Source: Bacillus sp. CHD6a
Lineage (GTDB): Bacteria; Bacillota; Bacilli; Bacillales; Bacillaceae_I
Assembly: GCF_001293645.1 (NCBI RefSeq)
Contig: NZ_LBMD01000011.1
Coordinates: forward strand, 124,001 to 188,000
Direction: 5' to 3'
DNA length: 64,000 nt
Position numbers and translations under genes: made by a program. The notes beneath the pieces were generated by a model. It ran no database searches and was not told the origin of the DNA. It saw only the letters and a program-made list of their open reading frames with translations. Positions 7,922-16,432 of the stretch are shown here, piece after piece. The stretch's first letter is position 1; each line of letters starts with the position of its first letter.

Positions 7922-9430
7922 ATGTTTGTCGTACATAATGTAGCTGATTTTTCAAATCAACAGGAAGCACTAGTAGTAGGCCTTTCTGAGAAACATAGCA
8001 AGTTAGAAGGTATACTGGGAGAACTAGATGCTCAATTGGAAGGGCATTTGACACAGCTATTAAAGGATGGAGACATATCTGCAAAAAAAGGAAAGTTAAC
8101 AAGAATACATACATTCGGTAAAACCTTATACAAAAGAATTTTTGTAGTGGGGACAGGTCGTGAAGAGAAACAAACTTTCGTTGAATTACGCAAAATTTTT
8201 GGCAAAGTGGGTAAAACGATTCAAGAATCTAGACTTAACCATGTTGTAGTGGCGCTTGATAGTTTTGTATCGGAAAATGTGGATGTATTAGACGCTGCTC
8301 ATGCGTTAGGAGAATCCATTCCATTATCCACTTATAGATTTGATGGATACAAGCAAAAATCTAATGAACCAGAAGTGACACTGGACCAGGTTGTTCTCTT
8401 GACAGATCATGATAAAGAAGAAGTCGGGGCAAGTGCACATGTAGGGTATGTGTTTGCAAAAGGTACAAATACTGCTCGTACGCTTGTTAATCTGCCCGGA
8501 AACATGCTGACTGCCACAGACCTTGCAAACCATGCTGCAGGTCTTGCAGAGAAGTATGGGTTTGAATTAGAAATCCTTGAAAAAGAAGAGATGGAGAAGC
8601 TTGGAATGGGAGCTTTGTTAGCTGTAAACAAAGGCTCTGTGGAACCTCCTAAGATGATTGTGTTGAAATATCAAGGAAAAGAAGACTGGACAGATGTGAT
8701 TGGTTTAGTTGGAAAAGGAATCACTTTTGATACTGGAGGATATTCCATTAAACCAAAAGACGGTATTGTGGGAATGAAAACAGATATGGGCGGAGCGGCA
8801 ACAGTTCTAGGAGCAATGGAAGCGATTGGAGAACTAAAGCCAGAGCAAAATGTCCTAGCAGTTATTGCATCGACAGACAATATGATAAGCGGAGAAGCCT
8901 TTAAGCCGGATGATGTGATCACGTCCATGAGCGGAAAAACAATCGAGATCTTAAACACCGATGCGGAAGGGCGACTTGTACTAGCAGATGCAGTAACCTA
9001 TGCTAAGCAACACGGTGCTAACTACCTTGTTGACGTTGCTACCCTTACAGGAGGGGTAATTATCGCGTTAGGTAATCATACGACAGGCGCGATGACAAAT
9101 GACGAAGCTTGGTTTGAACAAGTGCTCGAAGCATCCCATGAAGCGGGAGAAGAAATGTGGAGACTGCCAATTTTTGACCACGCAAAAGAAAGAGTTCGCA
9201 GCAGTAAGGTAGCTGACTTAAACAACTCACCTGGTCGCGACGGACACGCTATTTTTGCAGGAGCATTCATTGGAGAATTCGCCGAAGACACACCGTGGGT
9301 ACACTTGGACATAGCAGGAACAGCAACTGCAAAGTCAGCACATGACCTTGGACCAAGCGGTGGAACAGGTGCAATGGTTCGAACGCTAGTGACGTTAGTC
9401 GAGCGTTTTGGCCAAACAGAAGAAAATTAA
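7922..9430 (+). CDS. pepA: Leucyl aminopeptidase (M17)
   Basis: A 502-residue cytosolic metallo-aminopeptidase that removes N-terminal residues from peptides; it acts as a hexamer with two metal ions per site. The M17 signature [13 protein letters not shown] is present near residue 344, along with [15 protein letters not shown] and the metal-binding KTDMGGAA segment. The ATG at 7922 has a perfect GGAGGTG at 7907. A TATAAT at 7886-7891 is a likely -10. It corresponds to B. subtilis yuiE, and the next gene yuiF keeps the same order. A terminator follows. Confidence 0.95.
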   Translation: MFVVHNVADFSNQQEALVVGLSEKHSKLEGILGELDAQLEGHLTQLLKDGDISAKKGKLTRIHTFGKTLYKRIFVVGTGREEKQTFVELRKIFGKVGKTIQESRLNHVVVALDSFVSENVDVLDAAHALGESIPLSTYRFDGYKQKSNEPEVTLDQVVLLTDHDKEEVGASAHVGYVFAKGTNTARTLVNLPGNMLTATDLANHAAGLAEKYGFELEILEKEEMEKLGMGALLAVNKGSVEPPKMIVLKYQGKEDWTDVIGLVGKGITFDTGGYSIKPKDGIVGMKTDMGGAATVLGAMEAIGELKPEQNVLAVIASTDNMISGEAFKPDDVITSMSGKTIEILNTDAEGRLVLADAVTYAKQHGANYLVDVATLTGGVIIALGNHTTGAMTNDEAWFEQVLEASHEAGEEMWRLPIFDHAKERVRSSKVADLNNSPGRDGHAIFAGAFIGEFAEDTPWVHLDIAGTATAKSAHDLGPSGGTGAMVRTLVTLVERFGQTEEN

Positions 9431-9450
9431 TTGTTTACACAGAATGTATT

Positions 9451-9487
9451 TAATGCGCATCCTAATTAGGGTGCGTATTATTTTTTG
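9451..9487 (+). terminator. Rho-independent terminator after pepA
   Basis: An ATGCGCAtCC / GGgTGCGTAT stem around TAATTA is followed by TATTTTTT. Confidence 0.8.
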
Positions 9488-9642
9488 TGCGTTTCCCATC
9501 AAGTTCTCTTCCTAACTTTTCCGTTGACAGTCATTAAAAATTTATGGTAATTTATTTTTATGCTTTTTCACTCTAATTCTCTAATGATTTAATTAACTAA
9601 AGTAAAACAACAAGAAACATAGAAAGAAAGGAAGTCTTTAGT

Positions 9643-10974
9643 ATGAATGCAGTTATCATAGCCGTATTGGTTATGCTTACATTAAGTTTACTTAGAATAA
9701 ATGTCGTACTCGCACTGGTTTCAGGTGCTTTTATTGGTGGGATAGTTGGAGGTTTAGGTGTTGAAACCACTATTAATACTTTTACAGATGGATTGGGAGG
9801 AAATGCAGCGGTAGCCCTTAGTTACGCACTCTTGGGTGCTTTTGCAGTGGCATTATCCAAAACAGGTCTTCCGGATGCACTTGTCGAAGGTGCAATCAAA
9901 CTTGTGGGAACAAAAGAAGATACACGAAAAAAGAAATTATCTAAAGTACTAATTTTACTAATTATTTTAGCAGTATCGATTATGTCCCAAAACGTCGTTC
10001 CCGTTCATATTGCGTTCATTCCAATCCTAATTCCACCATTACTTAAAATATTGAATGAACTGAATATTGACAGAAGGCTAACAGCGACCATCATCACATT
10101 CGGACTAACAGCACCATATATACTGTTGCCTGTCGGTTTTGGTGGTATTTTTCACGGTATCTTAAAAACGAATATGAAAGAAAGCGGTTTGGATATCAGC
10201 TTATCCTCTATTCCGACTGCCATGTTAATTCCTGTTTCAGGAATGATAATTGGACTTCTAATCGCGGTCTTCTTCAGCTATAAAAAGCCGAGAACATACG
10301 AACAAAAGGCTATTGCTGATCAAGAAATAGAGACATATACAAAGAAGTCCATCATTATTGCAATTGTGGCGGTTGTAATCTCGCTTGCTACACAAGTCTA
10401 TTTAAGTGACGTGCTTGGTGTAGATGGAATGATTTATGGTTCCCTTGTAGGTATCATCATCCTGTATGCGGGCGGAGTAATGAAATCCAATGAGACCGAT
10501 GTTATCCTCACTTCAGGTATGCGTATGATGGCATTCATCGGGTTCGTCATGATTGCAGCTTCTGGGTTTGCCAGTGTACTAAGAGAGACTGGCCATATTG
10601 AGACATTGGTTGCTTCTTCTGCAGAGTGGATTGGATCTAATCAATTACTTGCAGCATTAGCTATGCTTATTGTCGGGCTTCTTATCACGATGGGGATTGG
10701 ATCTTCTTTTTCCACGATACCTATTATTGCAGCGATATTTGTCCCGTTATGTGCGGAGCTTGGCTTTAGCGCAATGGCAACCATTGCTATCGTTGGTACG
10801 GCTGCTGCTCTAGGTGATGCTGGGTCTCCTGCCTCTGATAGTACGCTTGGGCCGACTTCAGGTTTGAATGCGGACGGTCAGCATAACCACATTTGGGATA
10901 CGTGTGTACCGACTTTTCTACACTACAATATCCCGCTGATTATTTTTGGTTGTATTGCTGCGGTGATTTTATAA
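9643..10974 (+). CDS. yuiF: YuiF, Na+/H+ antiporter-family transporter
   Basis: A 443-residue polytopic membrane protein with 11-12 hydrophobic segments. It belongs to the family annotated as Na+/H+ antiporter (NhaC-like) or amino-acid transporter. Conserved polar segments GDAGSPASDSTLGPTSGLN and HNHIWDTCVPTF sit near the C-terminus, where ion- or substrate-binding residues are expected. The ATG at 9643 follows AAAGGAAG. Position after pepA matches B. subtilis yuiE-yuiF. The substrate is not established from sequence; histidine or other amino acids and Na+ are alternatives. Confidence 0.82.
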   Translation: MNAVIIAVLVMLTLSLLRINVVLALVSGAFIGGIVGGLGVETTINTFTDGLGGNAAVALSYALLGAFAVALSKTGLPDALVEGAIKLVGTKEDTRKKKLSKVLILLIILAVSIMSQNVVPVHIAFIPILIPPLLKILNELNIDRRLTATIITFGLTAPYILLPVGFGGIFHGILKTNMKESGLDISLSSIPTAMLIPVSGMIIGLLIAVFFSYKKPRTYEQKAIADQEIETYTKKSIIIAIVAVVISLATQVYLSDVLGVDGMIYGSLVGIIILYAGGVMKSNETDVILTSGMRMMAFIGFVMIAASGFASVLRETGHIETLVASSAEWIGSNQLLAALAMLIVGLLITMGIGSSFSTIPIIAAIFVPLCAELGFSAMATIAIVGTAAALGDAGSPASDSTLGPTSGLNADGQHNHIWDTCVPTFLHYNIPLIIFGCIAAVIL

Positions 10975-10984
10975 AATACACAAG

Positions 10985-11017
10985 AAAGCCAGGCTGCGAG
11001 TTTTGCGGCCTGGCTTT
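10985..11017. terminator. Bidirectional terminator, yuiF / bioY
   Basis: AAAGCCAGGC (10985-10994) pairs with GCCTGGCTTT (11008-11017), leaving a U-tract in either direction. Confidence 0.85.
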
Positions 11018-11022
11018 GTTCA

Positions 11023-11619
11023 TTATGCAGCCTTACGTGTGTGTGGTGCTTTAGTTGTTTTATGGACGACATAAAATAATCGTGATGCAAGCATTGCGCA
11101 AAGGATTGTGAACACTACATCTTTAACAGCAAATAAGGTCATTGTAGCCCATGCTGCTACATAAGGCGTGCTAATTTCAAGTACATAATTGAGAATGACA
11201 AACATGTAGTTTGTTCCGATAACATAGATAAGGATAATTCCAACGAAAGAGGCAATCATAAAAGTGCCAAGATTCGGTTGAGCTTTCTTTTCAACAATTA
11301 GACCTGCTACAAAAGCGGTAACCACATAGGATAATAGAAATCCTCCAGTCGGTCCAACGATTGTTGCAAACCCAGAACTAAACTGAGCAAAAACTGGTGC
11401 ACCAGCAATACCTACTAATAAATACACGATCATGGAAATGGCTCCAAGTCTTGATCCTAGTAGAATTCCAGCTAACACACAGAAAAATGGTTGCATTGAT
11501 AGTGGAACTCCACCGATTTGAAGAAATGGCATCCAAGATACGATGTTGGCACCAATTGCCATCAAGGCAACAAACATGGCTGCATAAGTAATATCCAATG
11601 TTGACAGTGAACGTTTCAT
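11023..11619 (-). CDS. bioY: Biotin transporter BioY (YuiG type)
   Basis: A 198-residue membrane S-component for biotin uptake, normally working with an ECF energising module encoded elsewhere. It has about six hydrophobic segments, the family segment GGVPLSMQPFFCVLAG and the loop GPTGGFLLSY. The ATG at 11619 gives MKRSLS after an AAAGGGG ribosome site; the frame runs 11 codons further upstream without a better start. A BirA operator overlaps its promoter, directly supporting a biotin role. No bio biosynthetic genes are in the window. Confidence 0.92.
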   Translation of the reverse strand: MKRSLSTLDITYAAMFVALMAIGANIVSWMPFLQIGGVPLSMQPFFCVLAGILLGSRLGAISMIVYLLVGIAGAPVFAQFSSGFATIVGPTGGFLLSYVVTAFVAGLIVEKKAQPNLGTFMIASFVGIILIYVIGTNYMFVILNYVLEISTPYVAAWATMTLFAVKDVVFTILCAMLASRLFYVVHKTTKAPHTRKAA

Positions 11620-11679
11620 AATGTAAACCCCTTTGTTGTATGTAGTTAACAATAAAATGATAATCTAAAAGTTTGATAG

Positions 11680-11710
11680 TTGTCAACACCAATATTCATT
11701 TGGTTAACAC
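11680..11710 (-). promoter_or_regulatory. BirA operator overlapping bioY promoter
   Basis: TTGTCAAC-N15-GTTAACAC (11680-11687, 11703-11710) has the 8-15-8 geometry of the B. subtilis BirA box. On the minus strand a TTGACA -35 (11681-11686) lies inside the operator, and a TATCAT -10 follows at 18 bp. Biotin-loaded BirA would therefore block bioY transcription. Confidence 0.78.
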
Positions 11711-11780
11711 ATGACGTGGTTGAATATTTTTGTTGGCCTCGCTAAAATATGAATTATAAAGTTTAGGAGGACGTTTTTGC

Positions 11781-12023
11781 ATGAAGATTAGAAAAGCGAA
11801 TTTAGAAGTTGATTCGGTTAATGTGTATATTCATGAGAATAAAAAAGAGGAGCAGACGTTAATCGCGATTCCCTCTATAAAATGGTCTACTATTATTCCT
11901 TACGAGGAAGATAATACGAGCTTGACGAAGAGATTGGAGACAGAGTTCCAATCTGTATTAGATTCTGGAGAGGATGCTACCCATTTATCCCTAAAACTTG
12001 TTCAGTGGGTTCGTGAAATGTAA
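11781..12023 (+). CDS. YueH-like small protein
   Basis: An 80-residue soluble protein, MKIRKANLE at its start, with an ENKKEEQTLIAIP strand and IKWSTIIPYEED, ending in a helical segment. The pattern resembles the uncharacterised Bacillus YueH family, a recognition by memory. The ATG at 11781 follows TTAGGAGG at good spacing. It is divergent from bioY and about 435 nt upstream of the gas-vesicle genes, with a terminator between, so it is not obviously part of either. Function unknown. Confidence 0.55.
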   Translation: MKIRKANLEVDSVNVYIHENKKEEQTLIAIPSIKWSTIIPYEEDNTSLTKRLETEFQSVLDSGEDATHLSLKLVQWVREM

Positions 12024-12112
12024 AAAATTTTAAAAAATGTCTGTTGGCGGTCTGTGACCGTTCTCAACATTGATTGTGTCGATGTGTGTCGAATGGCATT
12101 TATATGGCGTGA

Positions 12113-12192
12113 AGTGGACAATAAAAGGAAAAAGTGGCTAATAAATTTCCAAAGTGGACAATAAAAGAAAAAAGTGGCTAATAAAATGAAAA
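12113..12192. repeat. Alternating 20-bp tandem array
   Basis: Four units start at 12113, 12133, 12153 and 12173, exactly 20 bp apart. Units 1 and 3 read AGTGGACAATAAAA plus an A-rich tail; units 2 and 4 read AGTGGCTAATAAA plus a tail. The true period is thus a 40-bp pair repeated twice. It fills part of the 434-nt gap between the YueH-like gene and the gvp operon. A CAATCAACAGCGG scrap of the 128-bp element lies at 12227-12239. Confidence 0.85.
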
Positions 12193-12279
12193 GTTGAATT
12201 ATAATCCTTATTGTAATGAAAAATCCCAATCAACAGCGGGGACAAATCAATAACTAACCTAATAATAAGCTATTAAACT

Positions 12280-12304
12280 GACCGGGCCTTGCCCGGTCTT
12301 TTTT
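12280..12304 (+). terminator. Rho-independent terminator upstream of gvp operon
   Basis: A GACCGGGC/GCCCGGTC stem with a 3-nt loop is followed by TTTTTT. It would insulate the gvp promoter from upstream transcription. Confidence 0.88.
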
Positions 12305-12387
12305 ATTTCTGACAAGAAAAGAATAGTTCCCACTTGAGGAATCAATTACTAAATCAGTAGGGAATAGTACCCTTTTTCCTGTATTTT

Positions 12388-12418
12388 GTTTAAAGATGTG
12401 ACAGAGGGTGAATATAAT
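12388..12418 (+). promoter_or_regulatory. Candidate gvp operon promoter
   Basis: A sigma-A reading is TTTAAA (12389-12394), an 18-bp spacer and TATAAT (12413-12418). Overlapping it, GTTTAA (12388-12393), 12 bp and GGGTGA (12406-12411) resembles the sigma-B consensus GTTTaa-N12-14-GGGTAT. Upstream, GAATAGTnCCC occurs twice (near 12320 and 12362). Confidence 0.5.
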
Positions 12419-12457
12419 CTGAAACAGAATAAATATTACGTAAAGGAGTGGATGTAA

Positions 12458-12652
12458 ATGAGTGTAAAAGAAAGTGCATTGCAACTAAGTAAAAACAAGT
12501 GGGTGACAGGAGCCGTTGTCGGAAGTGTAGCTGCAAGCTCGGCTTTACTTTTTAAGAAAGAGCGTCGCAACAAGGTGATGAAATTTTTTCGGCGAACTGA
12601 AGGGGAGCAGCAACCTGAAGGAACTGAAGAAGAAACTGTTAAAGAAAGCTAG
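12458..12652 (+). CDS. gvpP: YtxH/GvpP-like small gas-vesicle-locus protein
   Basis: A 64-residue protein whose central stretch VTGAVVGSVAASSALLF followed by KKERRNK is the N-terminal membrane-associated hairpin of YtxH-like proteins. GvpP of the Bacillus megaterium gas-vesicle cluster is of this kind. It ends in an acidic tail. The ATG follows AAAGGAGTGG. It is first in the operon. It is shorter than expected, and the next frame (+1) is open from 12580 through its end and reads as plausible coiled coil (LKELKKKLLKKARKEA), so this may be the N-terminal half of a frameshifted gene. The name is tentative. Confidence 0.55.
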   Translation: MSVKESALQLSKNKWVTGAVVGSVAASSALLFKKERRNKVMKFFRRTEGEQQPEGTEEETVKES

Positions 12653-12674
12653 AAAAGAAGCGACGGAACAATAT

Positions 12675-13016
12675 GTGGATTATAAACAGGAAAAAACGAA
12701 GAACAAAATGCAAAAGAAAATCCGAAATGTATCAGATACGCTAGATGATTCGACTGTACAGTTTGCTGACAATGTTCACAATAAGGCAGAGGACATCCAG
12801 GGAAAAGTGCAAGACTCGCTATTAAAGGTGAAAGATCGATTGAAGAAAGTAAAAGATGCAGGCGAAAGCTTTCAAGAAAAAATCGGAAAGGGAAGTCGTT
12901 CCAGTGGAATCAAATCCTATTCAAGTGTGAAAAGGGCAGATGATTTAAATGGAATGCATTCCGTTAAACGTAGCGATCAAATCCCAAATGTGAGTGATAT
13001 TAAAGGAGTGAAGTAA
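12675..13016 (+). CDS. gvpQ: GvpQ-like coiled-coil protein
   Basis: A 113-residue, strongly charged helical protein with repeating amphipathic segments ([33 protein letters not shown]) and a serine/arginine-rich tail. This is like the helical accessory proteins in Bacillus gas-vesicle clusters. The first possible start is GTG at 12675, with only a weak upstream GACGGA. The frame stays open 95 nt upstream, overlapping the previous gene in +1 with no ATG, GTG or TTG. It is either translationally coupled or the continuation of the gvpP-like gene after a frameshift. The name is by position. Confidence 0.55.
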   Translation: MDYKQEKTKNKMQKKIRNVSDTLDDSTVQFADNVHNKAEDIQGKVQDSLLKVKDRLKKVKDAGESFQEKIGKGSRSSGIKSYSSVKRADDLNGMHSVKRSDQIPNVSDIKGVK

Positions 13017-13017
13017 A

Positions 13018-13278
13018 ATGGCAGCTATTCAAAAAAGTACGGATGGATCCAGTCTTGCAGAAGTAATTGATAGAATTCTAGATAAAGGTGTCGTCATTGA
13101 CGTCTATGCACGTGTATCCCTTGTCGGAATTGAACTGGTTACAGTGGAAGCGCGCGTAGTAATCGCGAGTGTGGATACATGGTTGCGCTATGCAGAAGCA
13201 GTTGGATTATTAAGAGATGACCTAATGGACGGAGAATTTCACTTATCCGGACAGGCTACAGAACGGCAAAATGCATAA
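13018..13278 (+). CDS. gvpA: Gas vesicle structural protein GvpA/GvpB
   Basis: An 86-residue major ribbed-shell protein of gas vesicles. The sequence is unmistakable: [17 protein letters not shown], then [35 protein letters not shown], the two beta strands and helices that stack into the hollow gas-filled cylinder. It is close to B. megaterium GvpB. The ATG follows AAAGGAGTG, 1 nt after the preceding stop. Only one major structural gene is seen, although gvpS and gvpJ are paralogous minor shell proteins. Confidence 0.97.
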   Translation: MAAIQKSTDGSSLAEVIDRILDKGVVIDVYARVSLVGIELVTVEARVVIASVDTWLRYAEAVGLLRDDLMDGEFHLSGQATERQNA

Positions 13279-13359
13279 AAGTTGATAAATGAATATTTTG
13301 GAATCAAGGCACATATTACATGTGCCTTTGTTCCATTTTCCATAAAGGTGGGGTTGGCA

Positions 13360-13626
13360 TTGAGCATGAAGAAGGTGTTGAAAGAGGTAACAGATTTTTT
13401 TACGGAGTTTGTAAAACCTCCATATAAAATCACAGCTGTGCAGCCTACTGATCAGGGCTGGGACGTTGTTGTCGAAGTTATAGAAGAAAAAGAATACATG
13501 AAAGCATACGCCAAAGACCAAATGGTTGGAGTTTATCATGCCAAACTGAATAAAGAGATGGAAGTAGAATCATATAATCGAAGGAGCTTGCGGTCTAGAA
13601 GTTCCATAGATTTGAACAACGAGTAA
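13360..13626 (+). CDS. gvpO: Gas vesicle protein GvpO (GvpR of B. megaterium)
   Basis: An 88-residue protein of the GvpO family: GWDVVVEVIEEKEY, then an AKDQMVGVYHAKL strand and YNRRSLRSRS near the end. It is a cytoplasmic accessory factor required for gas-vesicle formation in haloarchaea, called GvpR in the Bacillus cluster. The TTG at 13360 is chosen because AAGGTGGGG lies 7 nt upstream; the in-frame ATG at 13366 is 13 nt from it. The frame is open upstream to 13282 but without a ribosome site. Confidence 0.82.
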   Translation: MSMKKVLKEVTDFFTEFVKPPYKITAVQPTDQGWDVVVEVIEEKEYMKAYAKDQMVGVYHAKLNKEMEVESYNRRSLRSRSSIDLNNE

Positions 13627-13654
13627 GGGCCATTTGCAATGGAGGTAGTAGGAC

Positions 13655-14569
13655 ATGATAAAACAGCTGGAGAAGGAGATTGTGACACATGCCAAGGTAG
13701 AGGATATTTCTTCTAGAACGGTAGACTACTTGAAAAATGGTTTCCCCGTCCATTTTACTGGACCGACCGGAGTAGGGAAGACTTCCATGGCACTCCATGT
13801 AGCAAGACAACTAGAGAGGCCAGTGGTGGTACTTCAAGGGCATGAAGAAATGACCAATGCAGATCTGCTTGGAGACTTTAACGGATACACCAAGAAGCTA
13901 TTAGTGGATAATTATGTCCGCTCCGTCATGAAAAAGGAAGAAACAATGAAAGAGTCTTTCCAGGAAGGGCTTTTATTGGAAGCGGTAAAAAACGGATATA
14001 CACTTATTTACGACGAGTTTACGCGTTCCAAACCTGAAACGAACAATCTGTTTCTATCGGTTATTGAAGAAGGAGTTCTTCCCTTGTATGGGTCCAAGCA
14101 TGAGGACAAATGGGTAAAAGTTCATGAGGATTTTTCCATCATTTTTACGAGCAATCCTGCCGAATATGCAGGCGTTCACAAAACACAGGATGCCTTGCTG
14201 GACCGAATGATTACAATGGAACTTGGTTATATGGAAAAGAATGCTGAAACGGAAATCTTGAAACAGAAAGTAGATATATCTGAAGAGGATGCAATTCGTA
14301 TTATTAATTTTATATCGGCACTAAGAGACAAATGCTTGAATAAAGGCAAGCACGCACCAGGTATCCGAGCTGCCATTATGATTGCAACCATTTCGAAGCA
14401 AAAAGGAATGGATCTTAGCACCGAAGATGAGGATTTCAAACAGCTTTGTGTGGATGTGCTGTTGCATTCCGTCCATAAAGGGATGGAATATGAAAAGCAA
14501 TCCAGGTCTTTATCGCTTATTACACAAGAATTTAAGAAAGCTTTTGGAGGGAATACAAATGGAAAATAA
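13655..14569 (+). CDS. gvpN: Gas vesicle AAA+ ATPase GvpN
   Basis: A 304-residue AAA+ (MoxR-like) ATPase needed to enlarge gas vesicles. Walker A GPTGVGKT is at about residues 36-43, a Walker B-like LIYDEFTR near 122, and sensor-1 IIFTSNPAEYAG near 168. The ATG follows GGAGG. Its 3' end overlaps gvpF by 11 nt, so the two are translationally linked. It is thought to act with GvpO in cytoplasmic assembly. Confidence 0.96.
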   Translation: MIKQLEKEIVTHAKVEDISSRTVDYLKNGFPVHFTGPTGVGKTSMALHVARQLERPVVVLQGHEEMTNADLLGDFNGYTKKLLVDNYVRSVMKKEETMKESFQEGLLLEAVKNGYTLIYDEFTRSKPETNNLFLSVIEEGVLPLYGSKHEDKWVKVHEDFSIIFTSNPAEYAGVHKTQDALLDRMITMELGYMEKNAETEILKQKVDISEEDAIRIINFISALRDKCLNKGKHAPGIRAAIMIATISKQKGMDLSTEDEDFKQLCVDVLLHSVHKGMEYEKQSRSLSLITQEFKKAFGGNTNGK

Positions 14570-15320
14570 TCTTGGCTATTATACGTTTTGTGTCATACCA
14601 AATGAACAGAAATCAGTAGAACTTGGAGAAGTGGTATTAGAGGGAAAGACCAGCCAGCTACTGACCATTGAACACAAAGAATTCTCAATGGTGGTCACAA
14701 AAGCACCTCTTAAAATCTATCATCCCAAAAAAGACAACCTATTAACGCATCAAAATGTAGTATCCTCCCTCATGGAGAAGACAACGGTCATCCCAATGAG
14801 CTTCGGGAATGTATTTGAAACAGAGGCAGATGTTGAATTTTTGATGAAATCACTATACACAGAGCTTCAAGACATCTATAAAAAAATTGAAAACAAAATA
14901 GAAGTAGGCCTGAAAATAATCGGTAAGGAAGATTGGTTGAAAGCTGAAATCAACAAGAACCAAAAAGCGATGAAGCTAAAAGAAAAAATCAGTGGCAAAT
15001 CAGAAGCTGCTTCCTATTATGAACGAATTGAACTTGGAGATATGGCGCAGAAGTTTATGAAGGAGAAAATGCAAATTTGCATGCAAGAAGTTTTCTTGCC
15101 ATTAGCAGAAAAAGCCGTTTCAGCGAAGCAAAACGAAACAATTGGAGGCAAGATGCTAATCAATGCAAGTTTCTTGATAGACAGAGACCATGAGGAAGAG
15201 TTTGATGAATTGGTAAATAAAATCTATGAAATGTGGCAGGACAAAGTAGAATTTAAATATACCGGTCCATGGCCTGCTTACAATTTTATTGATATTAAAT
15301 TGAAGGCGAAGGAAGCTTAA
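14559..15320 (+). CDS. gvpF: Gas vesicle protein GvpF (GvpF/GvpL family)
   Basis: A 253-residue GvpF/GvpL-family protein, an accessory assembly factor that contacts GvpA. An N-terminal beta domain (YYTFCVIPNEQKS) leads into a helical middle, and the C-terminus carries the diagnostic FKYTGPWPAYNFIDI. The ATG at 14559 has TTTGGAGGG upstream and begins at the family N-terminus; the frame is open 59 codons further back but that part overlaps gvpN. The stop overlaps the gvpG start by 1 nt. Confidence 0.93.
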   Translation: MENNLGYYTFCVIPNEQKSVELGEVVLEGKTSQLLTIEHKEFSMVVTKAPLKIYHPKKDNLLTHQNVVSSLMEKTTVIPMSFGNVFETEADVEFLMKSLYTELQDIYKKIENKIEVGLKIIGKEDWLKAEINKNQKAMKLKEKISGKSEAASYYERIELGDMAQKFMKEKMQICMQEVFLPLAEKAVSAKQNETIGGKMLINASFLIDRDHEEEFDELVNKIYEMWQDKVEFKYTGPWPAYNFIDIKLKAKEA

Positions 15321-15583
15321 TGATCCATAAACTTCTTACTGGCCCCATAGGTGCGTTAGTGAAACTCGGAGAAAAGATAAAAGAAGAAGTGGACCGGGAA
15401 ATGTATGATATTGATCATATTCAGAAGCAACTAGTTCAATTGGAAATGTTAATGGAAACAGATGAAATCACAGAAGAACAATACCATGCTCAAGAAGAAG
15501 AGCTGCTGCAGCGTTACGAAGTGGCAAAGCTTAGGGAGCAGCGAATGTTTGAAGAATTGAAAAGAAGAAATGGGGGTGCCTGA
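15320..15583 (+). CDS. gvpG: Gas vesicle protein GvpG
   Basis: An 87-residue helical protein typical of GvpG: LLTGPIGALVKLGEKIKEE at the start, then a long charged coiled coil (IQKQLVQLEMLMETDEITEEQ). It is an accessory factor for vesicle nucleation in the cytoplasm. The start ATG shares its A with the gvpF stop codon (TAATG), indicating coupled translation. Confidence 0.93.
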   Translation: MIHKLLTGPIGALVKLGEKIKEEVDREMYDIDHIQKQLVQLEMLMETDEITEEQYHAQEEELLQRYEVAKLREQRMFEELKRRNGGA

Positions 15584-15585
15584 AC

Positions 15586-16413
15586 ATGACAGAAACAAAA
15601 ACAAAAACAGACGAGTCATTGTTCTATCTTTATGGATTAGTACCTACAAAAGAATTAAAAGATAACCCGCTGAAGCCATTTGCAGGGATTGACGAGCGAC
15701 ATCACATATATGAGCGACAGATAGGCGAAGTGACAGCAATCTTATGTGAGATTGATGAAAAGGAATTTTCGGAAGAGGTTATTGAAGATAAGGTCAATCA
15801 TGACATGGAATGGTTGCAAGCGAAAGCCTTTCATCATCATGAAACTCTTGAAAAGCTCCATAACAGCTATACACTTATCCCGCTGAAGTTTTGTACCATT
15901 TACAAAAGTGAACAGAATTTAGCTAGAACAATAGAATCTGAGGGTCTTAAATTCCACCAGCTCTTTGAAAATATTGCGCAAAAAGAAGAATGGAATCTAA
16001 AAATCTATTGTGACGATAAAAAAATTAAAGAAGAAGTAGTAGAGCACTCCTCAGACATCAAAGAACAAGAAAAAGCAATCGAATCACTAAGTCCTGGAAG
16101 GCAGTTTTTTGAAAGGAAAAAATGGAAGCAAAAAGTAGAAGAAGCCGTTGTAAATGTGAAAAGAAGTAAGTGTGATGAAATTCATAAAAGTTTGACCGGC
16201 TTGTGTTCCCAGTCAGATGTAAAGAAAAACTGGAGCCAGGAAATGTCCGGTAGAAAGCAAGATATGAATTGGAACGGCATTTATCTATTAAATAAAAATA
16301 AGAGAGATACCTTCTTACAACAAGTGAAACATCTTCAGAAAGAATACAAGGAGCTTGGTTTCACAATGGAATTTACCGGTCCGTGGCCATGTTATCATTT
16401 CGCAAACTTATAG
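15586..16413 (+). CDS. gvpL: Gas vesicle protein GvpL (GvpF/GvpL family)
   Basis: A 275-residue paralogue of GvpF. The N-terminal FYLYGLVPTKEL strand, a middle YTLIPLKFCTIYKSE segment shared across the family, a long basic and charged helix, and the terminal FTGPWPCYHFANL are all present. It starts 2 nt after the gvpG stop; the ribosome site GGGGGTG lies in the end of gvpG. It presumably forms the assembly platform with GvpF. Confidence 0.93.
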   Translation: MTETKTKTDESLFYLYGLVPTKELKDNPLKPFAGIDERHHIYERQIGEVTAILCEIDEKEFSEEVIEDKVNHDMEWLQAKAFHHHETLEKLHNSYTLIPLKFCTIYKSEQNLARTIESEGLKFHQLFENIAQKEEWNLKIYCDDKKIKEEVVEHSSDIKEQEKAIESLSPGRQFFERKKWKQKVEEAVVNVKRSKCDEIHKSLTGLCSQSDVKKNWSQEMSGRKQDMNWNGIYLLNKNKRDTFLQQVKHLQKEYKELGFTMEFTGPWPCYHFANL

Positions 16414-16432
16414 CCAGAAGGAAGGGAACAAG

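Noticed and set aside
14382-14558. Longer N-terminus for GvpF
   Set aside because: It lies wholly within gvpN and has no ribosome site; the ATG at 14559 has TTTGGAGGG and the family N-terminus.
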